Positions 48,282-60,636 of a stretch of DNA of 64,000 nt are shown piece after piece. The DNA is from Symbiotaphrina buchneri (Eukaryota > Ascomycota > Symbiotaphrinales > Symbiotaphrinaceae). Under the pieces are notes generated by a model that did no database searches, was not told the origin of the DNA, and was given only the letters and a program-made list of their open reading frames with translations. How positions within the stretch are numbered: position 1 is the stretch's first letter; the number at the start of each line of letters is the position of its first letter. A program made the translations under genes and the position numbers. The stretch covers positions 372,001 through 436,000 of the forward strand of contig BCIG01000014.1 in the NCBI GenBank assembly GCA_001599915.1, in the 5' to 3' direction.

Positions 48282-50380
48282 TTAACCGCGTATGTGCAGG
48301 AAGTCTGAGCATGCGCTCCTCCGCGCAGGCAGGTAGCTACCTAGTTGCAAGACAATGAAGCAAGAGACGGCCACGATTAGCCGATAGGGATGCCAAGATC
48401 GATCCCCCTTGCGCCCAGAACTCCACGCTACCGCGTACTCTAGCAGTAGAACAACGCCCCGCTTGAAACCCCTTTCTTCCGACGGGCACGGCCCCTGTCT
48501 CAGAAAGGATATAAAATCCGCCATGCGACTGGGCCCCACCACGCCCTTTCCTCGGGTATTGTGCAAGAGGCCGAACCGGAGGAAGACTTCCGAGCACGTC
48601 ACGAAGATGGAAAGAACGATTAGTACGATGATGATCCACGTTAGCCCTGCGGCATATCAATGTCAGAACTTATCCAAAGCGGTCGGGAAAGGCAGCGCCT
48701 ACTTGACATTTTCTTGTCTGCTATCGAGTCACTGAGGATCTCGGCCAGGTCAAGGAAGACGCGACAGCGTTCGTTCAGAACCTGGACTCGCGGCTTGATC
48801 TCCAGGTACTCTAAGGGAGCATTAGCAGCTGGCGCGCACGTACAGCGGTTTGTTCACACAATGCCTACCTCTAACAGCATCATAAAGAGGATGCAACGTG
48901 GGCTCGCTGTCCCAGAAGAAGTTGGGCACGTCCAGCATGTTTGAGGCTGAAGAGGGTGAAATCAGTAGCGTCCGCAGGGAGGCATGAGCACGGAAACTTA
49001 CACAGGTTTACATCCACCCGGCTCTTGAACAACTTGCCCAGCATCTTGACGACTTCCTCTCTTGTCAATCCCAAATGCCCAGTAAGAGCCAGTCGGCGGG
49101 GCACATATTGCGCCTCGTACATTGTACGGGCCATCCGCTCCTCGAAGAAGGACAGCTTCGTGCTCTGCCCAATGGCATGAGACATGGCTAATTTGATCAT
49201 GTGATCTCTGGACCGTAGAGTAATCATGTCATTGAAGACTCGTGGTCTTGGAATATCTTGAGAGTACTCGAAATGAAATTCCTCAGTCTCGAAGTCTTCT
49301 TCGCGTACTGGCCGTGAAACCAGCGACACCCCGGTTTCTGATTCGGAGAAAGTGAGGTCGGCCAAAATGTCTTTTTCTTGCCGCTCTGTGAAATTCCAGA
49401 AGACTACCACCCCGTACGAGAAGACAAACATTTCAGCTAGTTGCAGTGCTTCTCCAATCCGCCTGTCGGGCGACGCATTGCGTAGAGGCATATCATTACC
49501 ATGCCTCGCGGTATCCCTCCGCTCACCACGCTCATTGGAACCTGGACTTTCTTGACCATCATTTGATCGTACACCGTACTCTTCGGCATCCTCAAAATAC
49601 CCTTCGTGGTAATCGCGCTGCTCGCTCCTCTCGATTTCTTCGTCCAATACGGCTTTCCCACCAGGGCTCTTCAGCACAGGACTGCTTCGTATACGATACC
49701 CATCTGTTCCTGGTAACAGGGGCAGGTGATAGACGGTGTATAAGCAGTCATCATAAAGCTTCGTCTTCGCACCGTGCTTGTCTCTTACAAAGGCCGCCGT
49801 TGCCCTCATCTTGTAAGCTGCACCCGTACAGTAGGCAGTAACCCTAGCAAGTTTGTCCGCCCTGCTTGCTTTTGGAAGCCGTTCCGCGTAAGATTTGTCT
49901 TGGAAGTTGGAAGGTAGTTTGCGCCTGGCGACCTCGTCATCACGAGGAGGAGCTGCTTCGTTGTCCTCGTAAAAGTCTCCTTTCTCTCCGTCTTCGTCGA
50001 TGGCTTCAGGCAATAGCACGAGTTTCTCGGTCAGCTTTGTCGATCTGGGCGGCATATACTGGGAACCCAACCGGCCGACAAGCCGAGGGTCACCCGGACG
50101 TGACGGCAACGGTCTCCGGCCGGGAGGGCCCCGTTGCTGTTGCGATGGAAGATCGCTTGTGTACTGCAAAACATTGTCGACACTTATGAAGCGCGTGGGA
50201 TTTCTGCGATTCGGGTTCGCCTGCTGTCTGGCCTGTTGCTCCCTTGCGTCTGTTACCTGCCAACGGATCAGCAACCTGCAGGGCATACCTTTTTCCTGCC
50301 CGCCAGAATGGCAGCGATGACACAACGCAACTTACCAAGACTGTGGGCCTCCTGGGTCCGCCGGCGCTCCTGGTCGCCAT
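48282..50380 (-). CDS. DUF155 (RMD1/RMD8/RMND1 family) membrane protein
   Basis: Family linked to meiotic nuclear division and vacuole/mitochondria phenotypes in yeast; its biochemical function is unclear. 616 residues; exons 50380-50336, 50256-49002, 48946-48869, 48810-48703 and 48646-48282. Core: AYCTGAAYKMRATAAFV, EMFVFSYGVVVFWNF, SRDHMIKLAMSHAIGQSTKL, FFEERMARTMYEAQYVPRRL, NMLDVPNFFWDSEPTLHPLY, EYLEIKPRVQVLNERCRVFL and LAEILSDSIAD. The membrane helix WIIIVLIVLSIFVTC follows at about residue 498. The start exon MATRSAGGPRRPTVL joins in phase. Oddity: after RFGLL the family normally ends soon, but this frame runs on for about 100 residues with no resemblance I know. An unseen splice or an earlier real end is possible. 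Confidence 0.9.
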
Positions 50381-51198
50381 CTTCCGTGAAGCCAGAGATC
50401 ACAGCCTCGGGTGCGAAAGGGAGGCTTAGGATGGATGCAGTACGAAATACTCCGTAGAGTGACGAAGAACCTCCTCCGGAGGTATGATCTACATTGGAGT
50501 AGTTCGTACCACGTCGTAGCAAGGTACCTTTTCTTCAGGAGCGGCTTGGCTGCTTTTGGGCTAGTAGCGCTTCTGCCATGGACGTCATCTCTTCTTTAAT
50601 GCGCTATTCCCAAACTGCGCTAGAGCTTCCCCGCAAAGTCCATTCGATCGAGACCTGTCCGTGCCTCAGGACAAAGTGAAGGTAAGGTACCTTACTTCGT
50701 AAGGTAGGATGCAAGCGATGTTAAATCTCTCTCGACTGAGAACACAACCGTGCAGTATAAGCTGCTCGGGCGTCATCATTCATCAGGGCCGCATCTTCAT
50801 ACATATACTATACGTTTTGTACTCAGAAGGGAAGGTAGCCAACGAGATGGATAAGGTGGTCTGGATTCAATCGTGGTCCAAACACGGCGAAGCAGGAAGC
50901 TATTCTGGCGAATAGTGCGCACCATCTACCTTCATAGTCACCCCAAAGTTTTCAGTAGATATTCTTTTGAAGCTATGTTACTGCTTAAACACAAGTGTGC
51001 GGGTTCGCAACCCAGGCTTAGAGAACTTTTCTTCCCGTTCTGCTCTCCTTCCTTGAACAACCAGAATGGAGAAACGCCTGCAATGGGTGGTAAGCTTGAG
51101 GACAAATGGTAGTTAGAAGAAGCAAGAAGCGATGAGTGGCACACGTCCGGCCTAAGGGGACAGCCTGCACAACACAAAAGCACCACCCGCCGCTAAGC
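50381..51198. other. Intergenic: DUF155 gene promoter and ELL 3' flank
   Basis: About 820 bases between two minus-strand genes. It holds AAGGTACCTT at 50521-50530 and the 14-base perfect palindrome GTAAGGTACCTTAC at 50682-50695. No gene is supported. Confidence 0.55.
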
Positions 51199-53461
51199 TC
51201 AAGCCACTGCAGCCGCCTTCGCGATATCCAACTTCATGGTGGACAGCCTCATATGCATCTTCTGGATCTGCTGCATCTTGTCCGCCGGGGGTTCCGGCGA
51301 AGTGGAAAGTTCACGGTAGAGCTTCTCGTAGGCAGCATAGTATTTCTTGAACCGTTTCGCCTGCTCCAAGGCTGCTCGGTTGGACGATGAAGATAGCATG
51401 CTACTCTCGGATTCGGCCGACGAATGAGACGGGGTTTGTTGACGCTTAGCTGATGGTAAGAGACGTTCTCCATCCTCGTCTGCACCCATGCCATCGAGCT
51501 TACGCTTCAGCGTCTTATCGGCGCGGATGGCTGGCCGCACCGGTGCATGCGTCGGTCGAGCCTTATGCTGGCGGGGGGTCGGAGTAGAATCTCCTGGTTG
51601 GCCTTGTAATCCGCCTGGGGAGCCAGAGGAGGAAGATCCAGCATTGACGGAAGCAGCGTCATTGTCAAAGTCTGAGGCGTTCGTAGGGGGAGAGGAGCCC
51701 AAGGGCGAAGGCTTATGCGGAGAAGAGTTGGTGCGCGAACGAGCAACATGATGGGGCTTGTTGTTTGACCGAGACGAGTCGCTGGCATCGGAAAGGCGAC
51801 GCGACGAACCGCTTGCCGGTGAGCGGCTGCTCTGGTCATCTTGCGGACCACTTGACGCTGTGAGTGCTTCATCCGGCTGAGGGTTCACAGATTTGGGGGG
51901 CAATTGCTTTGCAGCAGGTTTCGCGGATGCTGGAGCTTTTGTTCGAGTCGCTGCTGGGCTAGGTTTGGTCTGCTTCTCTTGGGCACCGACCTGCAGCACC
52001 TCTTCCTTCATGTCAGCTTCTTCGTCGGAATCCAAAATCCGTTCAGCCGATTTGATCTTCGACTCAGCTTTTGCTGAGTCGTTTCTTTTGTTGACCTTTT
52101 GTTGTTTCACTGTGGGTTCCGCTGTCTTGGTGGACGATTTTGACAATAACCGTTTAGAAAGCGCTTCTTTCTCGCTGGTTCTCTTCTTCCTGATCGGATC
52201 CTGTGACTGTGAACGAATCATCGACTCTCCTCCGGATTTGCCGCCATCAAAGCCACTGGTATCATGCTTGCCCTCTTCCTCCGCCTTTTGTACCTTGATA
52301 CTAGGAGGCACGACCTTCTTCATTGGGCCTTCATGCAAATTCAACCTCGAGAGAACCTTGCCTTTGCCACGTTCATTCTTTGGAAGGAGTCGCTGCCATA
52401 GTTGGTCTTCTCTTGACAGTCTCAGCCGGTCAAACGCGGAGACAGCATTGGTAATAGCTGCCTGCCGATCTTCTTGAGAGGCATACGGGAATTCCCACAC
52501 ATCTAACTCTTTGTATGCTCGATCCGCCAGCTCCCAGTCATCACCTGATCTCGACGGCCTGCCAACCTTTTGCAATACCTCAAGACAATCTTCCTTGGAG
52601 CAACGAATCTTCCGAATCAATTCCTTCTCCGAAGCATGCCCCTTCGCGAGGAGATGTACCAAAGGTACCCGCAGAGCTAGTAGTTTGATAGTCTTTTGGC
52701 TCTGAGGCAGACCGGCAGAAGTAATCGAAACGTTGGACGAAGGGAGGAGGTTCGGTGATCGGGTGGCTGACAGGGAAGGGCTCGTCGGCATCGAGCGTGT
52801 CGTGCCATCGCCGAAAAGACCTGTCCGATGGCCTTTGAAAAGGCTCGACGATTTTGTAGGCTTTGTAGCCATTCGCTTCCGGTTTATAGCCGGCGGCAGT
52901 TGCGAGGTGTCGGATATGAACATGGTTCTGCATCTTGAAGGTCAGTGAACGGTGTCACGCCCAATGCGAGTATGAACCTACGTCTTTGAATTTTTCTCCT
53001 CGTCCAGAGCAGCCATCTTGGACTGCAGAGCGAGCATCGCTGCATCTGCTCCAGCAGTAACCTCTGCCGCTTTCTGCACTTCCAGCTTATGGGTGAACAA
53101 GCCGGCAAAGGGGAAAGAGTTGTCATCCGGGGCTTTGCAATAGAGTTCATTGCGAAATTCTTCAGGGTGCGAGCTGACACTTCTGGATTTGTTGCCGTAA
53201 TAGAGCGTCTTGCCATGCCCCACTGTCAGTAAGATGGTCTCTAAACAGACCAACGATGAGGGCAAGAATTACCGCGGCTTTCCCCAAAGACAACGAGATG
53301 GGCTTTTCGCCTCTAAAGGTCTTGAGCAGTTTGTGTACCATGCCCCCTGGCAAATCAAGTCGTAGGACTTGAGGAGCCCCCGTGGGCGTTGTAGAGCCAA
53401 TGTCGGTATCCGGCGAGCCGCTCAGAGCGACTCCACCGGGAGGGATCGTAGTTAGAGCCAT
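51199..53461 (-). CDS. ell1: ELL-type RNA polymerase II elongation factor
   Basis: Fungal relative of ELL, which with Eaf-type partners stimulates Pol II elongation. 714 residues; exons 53461-53273, 53208-52982 and 52927-51199. The N-terminal half has VLRLDLPGGMVHKLL, ISLSLGKAATLYYGNKSRSV and FPFAGLFTHKLEVQKA. Then comes the ELL core SQKTIKLLALRVPLVHLLAKG, ELIRKIRCSKEDCLEVLQKV and WELADRAYKELDVWEFPY. A long Ser/Pro/Lys-rich linker leads to a C-terminal helical segment FKKYYAAYEKLYRELSTS that resembles a shortened occludin/ELL homology region. Intron 1 is called at the acceptor CATGGCAAG because it gives the family-like TLYYGN. At intron 2 two acceptors differ by six bases; I prefer the one after ATGCAG. 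Confidence 0.85.
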
Positions 53462-55736
53462 GACATAAAGGGACAGGCTCGAAAAGGATACTGCAGCGGT
53501 TGCAACTCTAGATCAAGGGCAACGAAGTCGTGATGTTCTTCAAAGCTGCTGTTGCAGAGGTCATAAGTCGAAGTCGAAGTCCATCTGCCGGGGCAACTGA
53601 AGGGGACCAGCACAAGAGAGGCGGGTCCTAAATAGGGTGACAATAAGGGAGGCAGGTGACGGATTGAAGGGACAATCGGCTCCCGGGAGACAATAGAGTA
53701 TGCTAGAATGGTGGGTGAATGGACTGGCAAGGCATTTGTGAGGGCGGAGTGGGTGAATGGCGGAGAGATGGGTGGTGAATGGGCATGGTGTACGAGTGGA
53801 TCTGAACTGGACGCTGTACAAAGTACGCCGCAGCCTTTGTGGTTGCTTACCATACGGGCACTACTACGAAGGTTCTGTACTCTACCTGACTGACTTGTAC
53901 CTTATGTGACTTATTTTGGCCATGGAAGAGGGCAAATATGTTCCGACAGTAAGACTATTTCAGGTAGCAGGTACGAGGAAGAAAGGTACGGATACCGTGC
54001 TCCGTACCTTTTCGAAATGGTGCACGAATACCAGTTTGCAGGCGTCTGTGCCGTAACCCCCGAGCCACACCATCACCGATGCCAGCAGACACGCCGCGCC
54101 AGGGCGAAGCAAGCCAGCAATCAAGGTAAGTCAAAGTAGGGCAAACATGTAGTAAAGCCAGGCCAGGTGGACTGAAACAAGATGGGCACCAAACAGTTGT
54201 TGCTTTATGCTTGATCTCCTACCTACATGGCAACAATGGAACTCACCCGGGGCATGTACGAAGTTACCTGATATGAGGCCTCTAGGAAGTACTCGGGGTT
54301 CACGAGGGACCATTTATCAAAAGGATACGGAGGTACTCTGTACCTTAAGGCACCCCTCCGGAGTACGGTACCCGTATCAGTGGGTACCTTATCCAGGGAT
54401 GTGGCAGCCAGCCCAACGTTCCAGTTCGTCAAAGAACCAAGACACGGACGCACGAGACTCCAGCTAACCCGATTAGCATTTTGTATGAGCTACCATCTGG
54501 TACAAGCCCAAAGTACCCGTACCGTACTCACTCGCCATAAGCCATGAAATTATACCTACCTTACCTTACCTTACCTTAGTCGTTCTGATCATCATTGTTT
54601 GCCTTCACTTTAGAGTACATCTCCTCAAGAGGGGTCGCAGAAGGCGGGTTTTCACTTGACGTACGTTGAGTGAGAGACACATATAATGACCTCGTAGCTG
54701 GAACAGTCGCGTAACCTGAGCCAGACTTCATCACCTTCCTCACCTCAAGGTACCTTACCTTAGAGTTTCGGGCTTGGGCCTTCCTGGGTTGCTTGGGTGC
54801 TGGGATGGCCGGCTGGCCGGTTGGTCGGTTCCCAAAAGCGCTGGGGACACGGGAACCTGCGACGGGATCGCACGCGGGGCCCTCTTTATCCAAGCGATTA
54901 AATGGACACCGGACGCGCCGCGACTCAAACCGCATACTGTATCTGAATCGAGATGTTTGAGTACAGTACTCCGGTCGTACCGGTCAATGCCTGGTACCTC
55001 GGATACCATTCATTCCCTACCTTATGGATTATGAATGTGCCTCGATTGTGGTACCCACCGTACCCTCACAGATATAGCACATCCTGGAACGACACTAAGG
55101 CGACTGACTTCTGGATTCTTTGCCTTCCATTGTTTGAAATATGATTGACCATGTACGAAGTACTCGTGAGTTAACTTGCTCTCTTTGTTCCTACCTCAGG
55201 TGCCTTAAGGTAAGAAGATACCTTACCGATATACGAAGTTACACCGTAGGCGTCAAGAGGCGCCCAAATTCCACCGCGGAATTTTTCAACGCGGGGGAAC
55301 CTGCCGAGGCTGCCCTCGCTTCCTCAAGTCTACCAGCCTTCTCCAAAAATCTTGCAGATGGATTCAGTCAAGGTCCACAGCTGCGGACGAACAATTCTTC
55401 GGCTATGCAAGCTGGTTGGCGTAAGCGTCTAGGCTGCAGTCATCGCTACTGACAATTTGCATCATGTACGTAGCATCAAACTGACCTATTCCGCAACATG
55501 CGTGCCCTACGCCGAGCTTATACGCCCAGAACATCTGAACCACGCTCGCGGTACAGGTATGATTGTATATAGAGCTAGACATGACGCAGTCGCAGTGGAG
55601 GATTTGCATACGGTACCATATACATGCATTGTCAGATTATTCACATATGATCCGTAAACAACGAAAATCACACGAGGCAAAGCAGAGACCCTATCAACAC
55701 CCCGTGTCCAATCCTGATCCGTGACATAAGACACAC
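53462..55736. other. Long gene-free stretch rich in TACCTT/GTAC motifs
   Basis: About 2.3 kb holding the ELL promoter and the catalase 3' flank. It is the densest area for dispersed motifs: four perfect ACCTT units at 54558-54577, AAGGTACCTT at 54747-54756, and GTACGAAGTAC-like words near 55152 and 55231. The open frames here have no family signal and are broken by these motifs. Confidence 0.55.
54558..54577. repeat. Short tandem repeat (ACCTT)4
   Basis: Four perfect copies of ACCTT, flanked by further ACCT. It is the longest tandem form of the TACCTT word that occurs singly in most intergenic regions of the window. Confidence 0.9.
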
Positions 55737-58075
55737 TTAGTACGCCAGCAAGTCCGACAAACCATCAATCTCCCTTTGGTAACACTTGTGCTGGGAGATC
55801 TGGTAGACTATTCTCAGTTAGTCGCCGACGCGCAAAAAAAAGGACTGGGCTCTCCACTTACAGTACGCTCCCAGGAAGTCCTTGGCATCCTTGGCCATTT
55901 TGACGGTTTCCTTGAGGCTGTCAGGGGAGGGAGTGCCAGCCGTCACCACGCCGTAGGATTCGACGACGCCCGAGTCGGACGCTCCCGCGATCTGGACACC
56001 AGCAGTGCCGCACGCATCCCTGACCAGCTCCACCCCTTCGCCAGTGGCGCCAATTGCTTTCAGGTGCCCGAAGGCCTCACGTACCCAGTGGATGACACGA
56101 CCCTGCTTACGGAGGGTCTGGATGTGCGGTCCGCCAGGGATGAAGACCGTATCGAACATGGTAGAACGCATTCCCTCAAAGTGATGGTCAGGCTTTACAC
56201 CCTCCTTGCCCTCCGCCGTCTTCAAGGGTAGGCGTTTCGACCCAATGATGAACGGCACCGCTAGAGCGGCAAGCGCAGCGGTCTTCACGGCGTTGAGCGC
56301 AACAGCATCATAGCCGTCGCCTACTAGAATAGCAATACGACGGGAGACAATGGTAGGCTCCTTGGGGTTGTAGTAGGTCTGACTGAGAGACGGTGCTTTC
56401 TTGCCGTGGTTTGGCCGGCCCGCTTTCGTCGGGATAGGAGCACCGACCTTCTCCGCGACTGTCTGAGCCAAGCTCAAATCGATGTCACAGAGACGCTCGA
56501 CCATACGGCCGTAGACAAGAGGGTCGTCGCAGTGGTCAAGCTCGAAGCACAGGGCTCCAATGATGTGTTCCTTTTCATGCTGGGTCATGGAGTTCCAGAA
56601 GAGTTGCGCCTGGCTGAAATGTTCCGCAAATTTCTTGCTTCTGAGCCGGGTCTTCATGCCCACAATCTTCTCAGGATAAGATGCAAAGCCACCTTTCGAG
56701 GGTTCTGTGGGAGGCAGGGCGTCATATCGATTAGGCCAGTAGTTGACCTTACCGGTCTCTATCTTGTGCTTCATTGCACCATCGCGGTTGTGGTTCATGA
56801 CAGGACAGATTGGCCGATTGATGGGAAGCTCTTGCCAGTTGATTCCCAAGCGCGAGAGTTGAGTATCGAAGTAAGAGAAGTTCCTTCCCTGCAGCAGGGG
56901 GTCATCAGAAAAGTCAATACCAGGTACGATATGACTCGTGCAGAAAGCAATCTGCTCCGTCTGCGTAAAGAACTCATCAGGGTTTCGGTTCAGCGTCAGC
57001 TCGCCGATATATCTGATGGGGACCAGTTCCTCAGGCCAGACTTTAGTCGCATCGAGTAGGTCAAATTCAAATTTATCCTGATCCTCATCCGGAACAGTTT
57101 GAATACCGAAGTCCCAGACTGGGTATGCTTTGTTTTCGATGGCTTCCCAGAGATCCTTCCGGTGGAAGTCGGGGTCTTGGCCGGCAATCTTGAGCGCCTC
57201 GTCCCATACGAAAGAGTGAACGCCCAATCTTGGCTTGAAGTGGAATTTCACCAAATGTGACTTTCCTGCCTTGTTGATCAGACGGAACGTGTTCACGCCA
57301 AATCCTTGCATCATGCGGTATGAGCGAGGGATTCCACGATCTGACATGGCCCACATGAACATGTGTGTAGCCTCTGTATGGAGGAATTGGAAGTCCCAAA
57401 AGTTGTTGTGAGCGGTTTGGGCTTGCGGGACCTCGTTATTTGGTTCCGGCTTGCCGGCGTGGATGACATCTGGGAACTTGATGGCATCTTGAATAAAAAA
57501 GACAGGAATATCATTTCCGACGATATCCCAGTTTCCTTCCTCCGTGTAAAACTTGACGGCAAACCCTCTCACATCACGGACAGTGTCAGCGGAGCCGCGG
57601 CTGCCCAGCACAGTCGAGAAGCGAATGAACACCGGGGTGGTGCGAGACGTATCAGTCAAGACGCCAGCGCTGGTGACATCTTCTGCGCTTTCGTAAAGTT
57701 TGAAAGTACCGAACGCGCCAGAGCCACGGGCATGTACGACACGTTCCGGGATACGCTCATGATCGAAACGCATAATCTGCAACGGGTTAACGACAATGTG
57801 GTTCTCCACGGTGCAGCAACGGGCAGGATGTTTTTATTTACCTTTTCACGAGCAATCTGATCCTCCAAAAGCGATGGACCCAACTTGTCCTCGCTGCAAA
57901 CCCTGAGCCATTCATCAGGATTGCTAACCTTGATGCCATAGTCTGTTGTCATCCGAGCATCCTTGTCTTGCGCGTGTACCATGTCTTTGTGGAGATCGGT
58001 GACCTTGGCATTGCTCGTGATGCTGTCGATAGCGTCGCCAGCCTTCGACATGGCGCCCTTCACGATGCTCGTCAT
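55737..58075 (-). CDS. catA: Large-subunit catalase (CatA-like, no signal peptide)
   Basis: Tetrameric haem catalase breaking down hydrogen peroxide. 739 residues; exons 58075-57842, 57776-55862 and 55807-55737. The N-terminus MTSIVKGAMSKAGDAIDSI lacks a signal peptide, as in the spore catalase CatA of Aspergillus rather than secreted CatB. Catalytic parts: the distal histidine in RVVHARGSGAFG, FIRFSTV, the asparagine in NWDIVGNDIPVFFIQD, and MMQGFGVNTFR. The C-terminal 170 residues form the glutaminase/DJ-1-like domain of large catalases (RRIAILVGDGYDAVAL, FIPGGPHIQTL). The last exon replaces a spurious read-through tail with DFLGAYFYQISQHKCY and ends in LLAY. STRE-like AGGGG words and inverted CCAAT boxes lie upstream. 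Confidence 0.96.
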
Positions 58076-59793
58076 GATGTTTTGCGTTGTGGATGAGCCG
58101 TTGCAACAATATACAGAGTCGGTGCAAGCTCAGAAAGGACAGAGGGGTATCACGGTGGGGGAAGTGCGAGCGGGGTCGGGGAGAAGGAGGGAGAAGATAT
58201 ATGGTACGAGGACGTACGTCGCGCCTCGTGGTGGTTCCCTTCTTTCCGGCAGACAAAAGCGGAACATGACGTCGAGAGCTCCGAACTCCACATCCAATCT
58301 CTACGAGTACGAATACAAACAATAGCCCGTTCCCAGGTGCAGGGGCCGAGGCCCAAGCTTCCTGTAAGCAGCAACAAGTCTCCGGCGGACATCTCTTGCC
58401 AATCCACTCGCTGTGATTGGCTGGCACATGCCGGGGATAGACTTTGTAGACGACGGGTAGTACACGTACGAGTACTTTGTATGTAAGGTGGAGCAAGGTA
58501 TGTACGAGTACAAGAATACGGATCATTTATCATTGTTGAATTCGAGGCAAAAAAGACCCCGTTAGTCCTACAAGAAGCATACCTGGGCAGCGGACGTCAT
58601 GTCGTTGAAGTTGGCCAATGAGAGCAAGCCATTGACAGGTCCGCTAGCCCGGAAACAGCCTGAGTGGATCGCGTAGCTTTGAACCATCTCCACATCACTA
58701 CGACAGGATGAGCTCATCACTTTCCGGCCCAGGTGGAAAGCACAGCAACGTCCCACACGGTCCCGCTGTCCCGCAAGCGTTTATTATTAAACTTGAGGTT
58801 CTGGATCCTTAACTTCCACCGACATGGTCATTATCATTACTATTGTTGACATATCATTGCTGTTATCGTTCCACCTTTCGCAGCGTCCGGCATGCTCTCC
58901 CATTTCGGCGTTGTTGTCTGAGCTCTCGACGTCGAATGTTCTCCAGGGCTCCGAATCCAGCTGCAGCAAAATAATGGTCATGGCTTCAAGCAAGTGCCGG
59001 CCCTGATGCCGAAACACACATGCTTCCTGCAGGAATTTGCCGTTTCCATATGAAGGCATGACCATAAACCCGTATGCGCAAGCATGTGGACTGGTTTACG
59101 AGTAGAAAATATACCTTGCGGGGCATACTCATCGCATCGAGCCACTGGCTTCTCTCTTAGAAAGTCCTAGAACACTTGTCCAATCACCCGGATAATCCGA
59201 TCCATGTGATTGTTTGAGCGGGAATCATCGTTCACTGCAAAGCCATGTGTGAAGGGCCCTTCCCCCCTTCTAAATGGTTAGCAGTATTACCCAGTCGTGC
59301 AGTAATGAGCTGGTGAGGGTTAGCAACGTACGCCCACTCAGTGAGGATATGCTTCAGCGCTATGGCCGCATGTGTATGAAGCATCCAGCATTACACATGA
59401 TACCTTAGCTCTGTGTAAGGTGCCTGACCTGTCAACTGATGATGCTGCAAAGGACGAAAGGGACCTTGACTGGAGGAGGTGGATTGGCAGTGCTAACACA
59501 CGCATGAAGCTTGGAGCGGAATCTTCTTCCGGCCCCAAGAGTGGTGCAGTTTTACATAAGCAATGTCGCCAAGCTACAGACCCCACAAGATATTGCGGCC
59601 AAAATATTTTCCTTCCGGTTAAGGGCTGAGCCCCAAGTTGTACCCTCAAGCGAGCAAACACCAAATCATTGGCAAATTGGATATCCAGCATCGACGACCG
59701 ACGCCCAGCCGCAGCTACGATAAGCCGACAGTGAGTAACTCATCCTGGCGATCAACTTCCGGAGGGCAGTGATCTCTTACACCTCGAATAGTC
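58076..59793. promoter_or_regulatory. Divergent promoter region, catalase / rpl31
   Basis: About 1.7 kb between diverging starts. On the catalase side it has AGGGG (reverse CCCCT, STRE-like) at 58143-58147 and 58341-58345 and paired CCAAT boxes at 58398-58421. On the rpl31 side a likely leader intron lies at 59731-59791 (GTGAGT to AATAG), ending two bases before the ATG, a common arrangement in fungal ribosomal-protein genes. No gene is supported between. Confidence 0.55.
58398..58421. promoter_or_regulatory. Inverted CCAAT-box pair upstream of the catalase
   Basis: GCCAATC at 58398-58404 and its exact reverse complement GATTGGC at 58415-58421, separated by ten bases, about 325 bases upstream of the catalase ATG. 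CCAAT is the core bound by the fungal HapB/C/E complex. Function is inferred. Confidence 0.5.
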
Positions 59794-60295
59794 ATGCCCA
59801 ACAAAGCAAAGAACACCACGCGGCCAGCTGGCAAGACTGGCGGCCGCTCGGCCATCGCTGATGTTGTTGCGCGCGAATACACAATCCACCTTCACAAGAG
59901 GGTATGTGCCACAGAAGTTGTTAGACCTCCCTAGTTGCTGATCTTGGATACCAGGTTCACGGCGTATCTTTCAAGAAGCGTGCTCCGCGGGCCATCAAAG
60001 AGATCCGGACGTTCGCTGAGAAGGCCATGGTTCGTCCAACAGTCACGCGTTGTCGGAGATCGCATGGCCAATATGACTGACGTCCATCCAGGGTACCGCC
60101 GACGTGCGTCTCGACCCTCAACTGAACAAGAAGGTCTGGGAGAGTGGTGTAAAGGGTGTCCCCTTCCGCCTACGCGTGCGGATCTCACGGAAGCGGAATG
60201 ACGAGGAGGGTGCGAAGGAGAAGCTCTACAGCTACGTGCAGGCGGTCAATGTGAAGAACCCCAAGGGTCTGCAGACCGTGGTGGTCGAAGAATGA
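59794..60295 (+). CDS. rpl31: 60S ribosomal protein L31 (eL31)
   Basis: Component of the large ribosomal subunit near the exit tunnel. 128 residues; exons 59794-59901, 59955-60029 and 60092-60295. Landmarks: [75 protein letters not shown] and the end [10 protein letters not shown]. Phases agree and the length is right for the family, with a short fungal N-terminal extension. The leader is probably interrupted by an intron just before the ATG. It is convergent with chk1. Confidence 0.97.
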
Positions 60296-60636
60296 GGGTT
60301 GGTCGGAGAATTGATTGTACCTTTGCTTGACGAATTGCATGGGCGTTCAGTACGCCGAACTGATCACAACTGTCTCACACCTTTGCCATCCCGTACTCTG
60401 GAGAACTGGGTGATACGCGCTCTGCACGAACTTTCGCAGTCGGATGTGTCCTGCAACCATATTACATTGTTTGCGCCAAGTCTATAAGGCTGCTCTTGCA
60501 GGTGTCCCACTTGAACCACGCCCGAAAATTCCCATAAGTTTATGTGCATTCGATCTTATACGATCTTATACTACCTCTTGTGTTCACAGGACACGCCGGT
60601 AGTGACGGGCAAGATCCCAAAATCGCCCAATCAACC
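60296..60636. other. Convergent intergenic region, rpl31 / chk1
   Basis: 341 bases between opposing stop codons; only 3' flanking sequence is expected and nothing else is seen. Confidence 0.6.
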
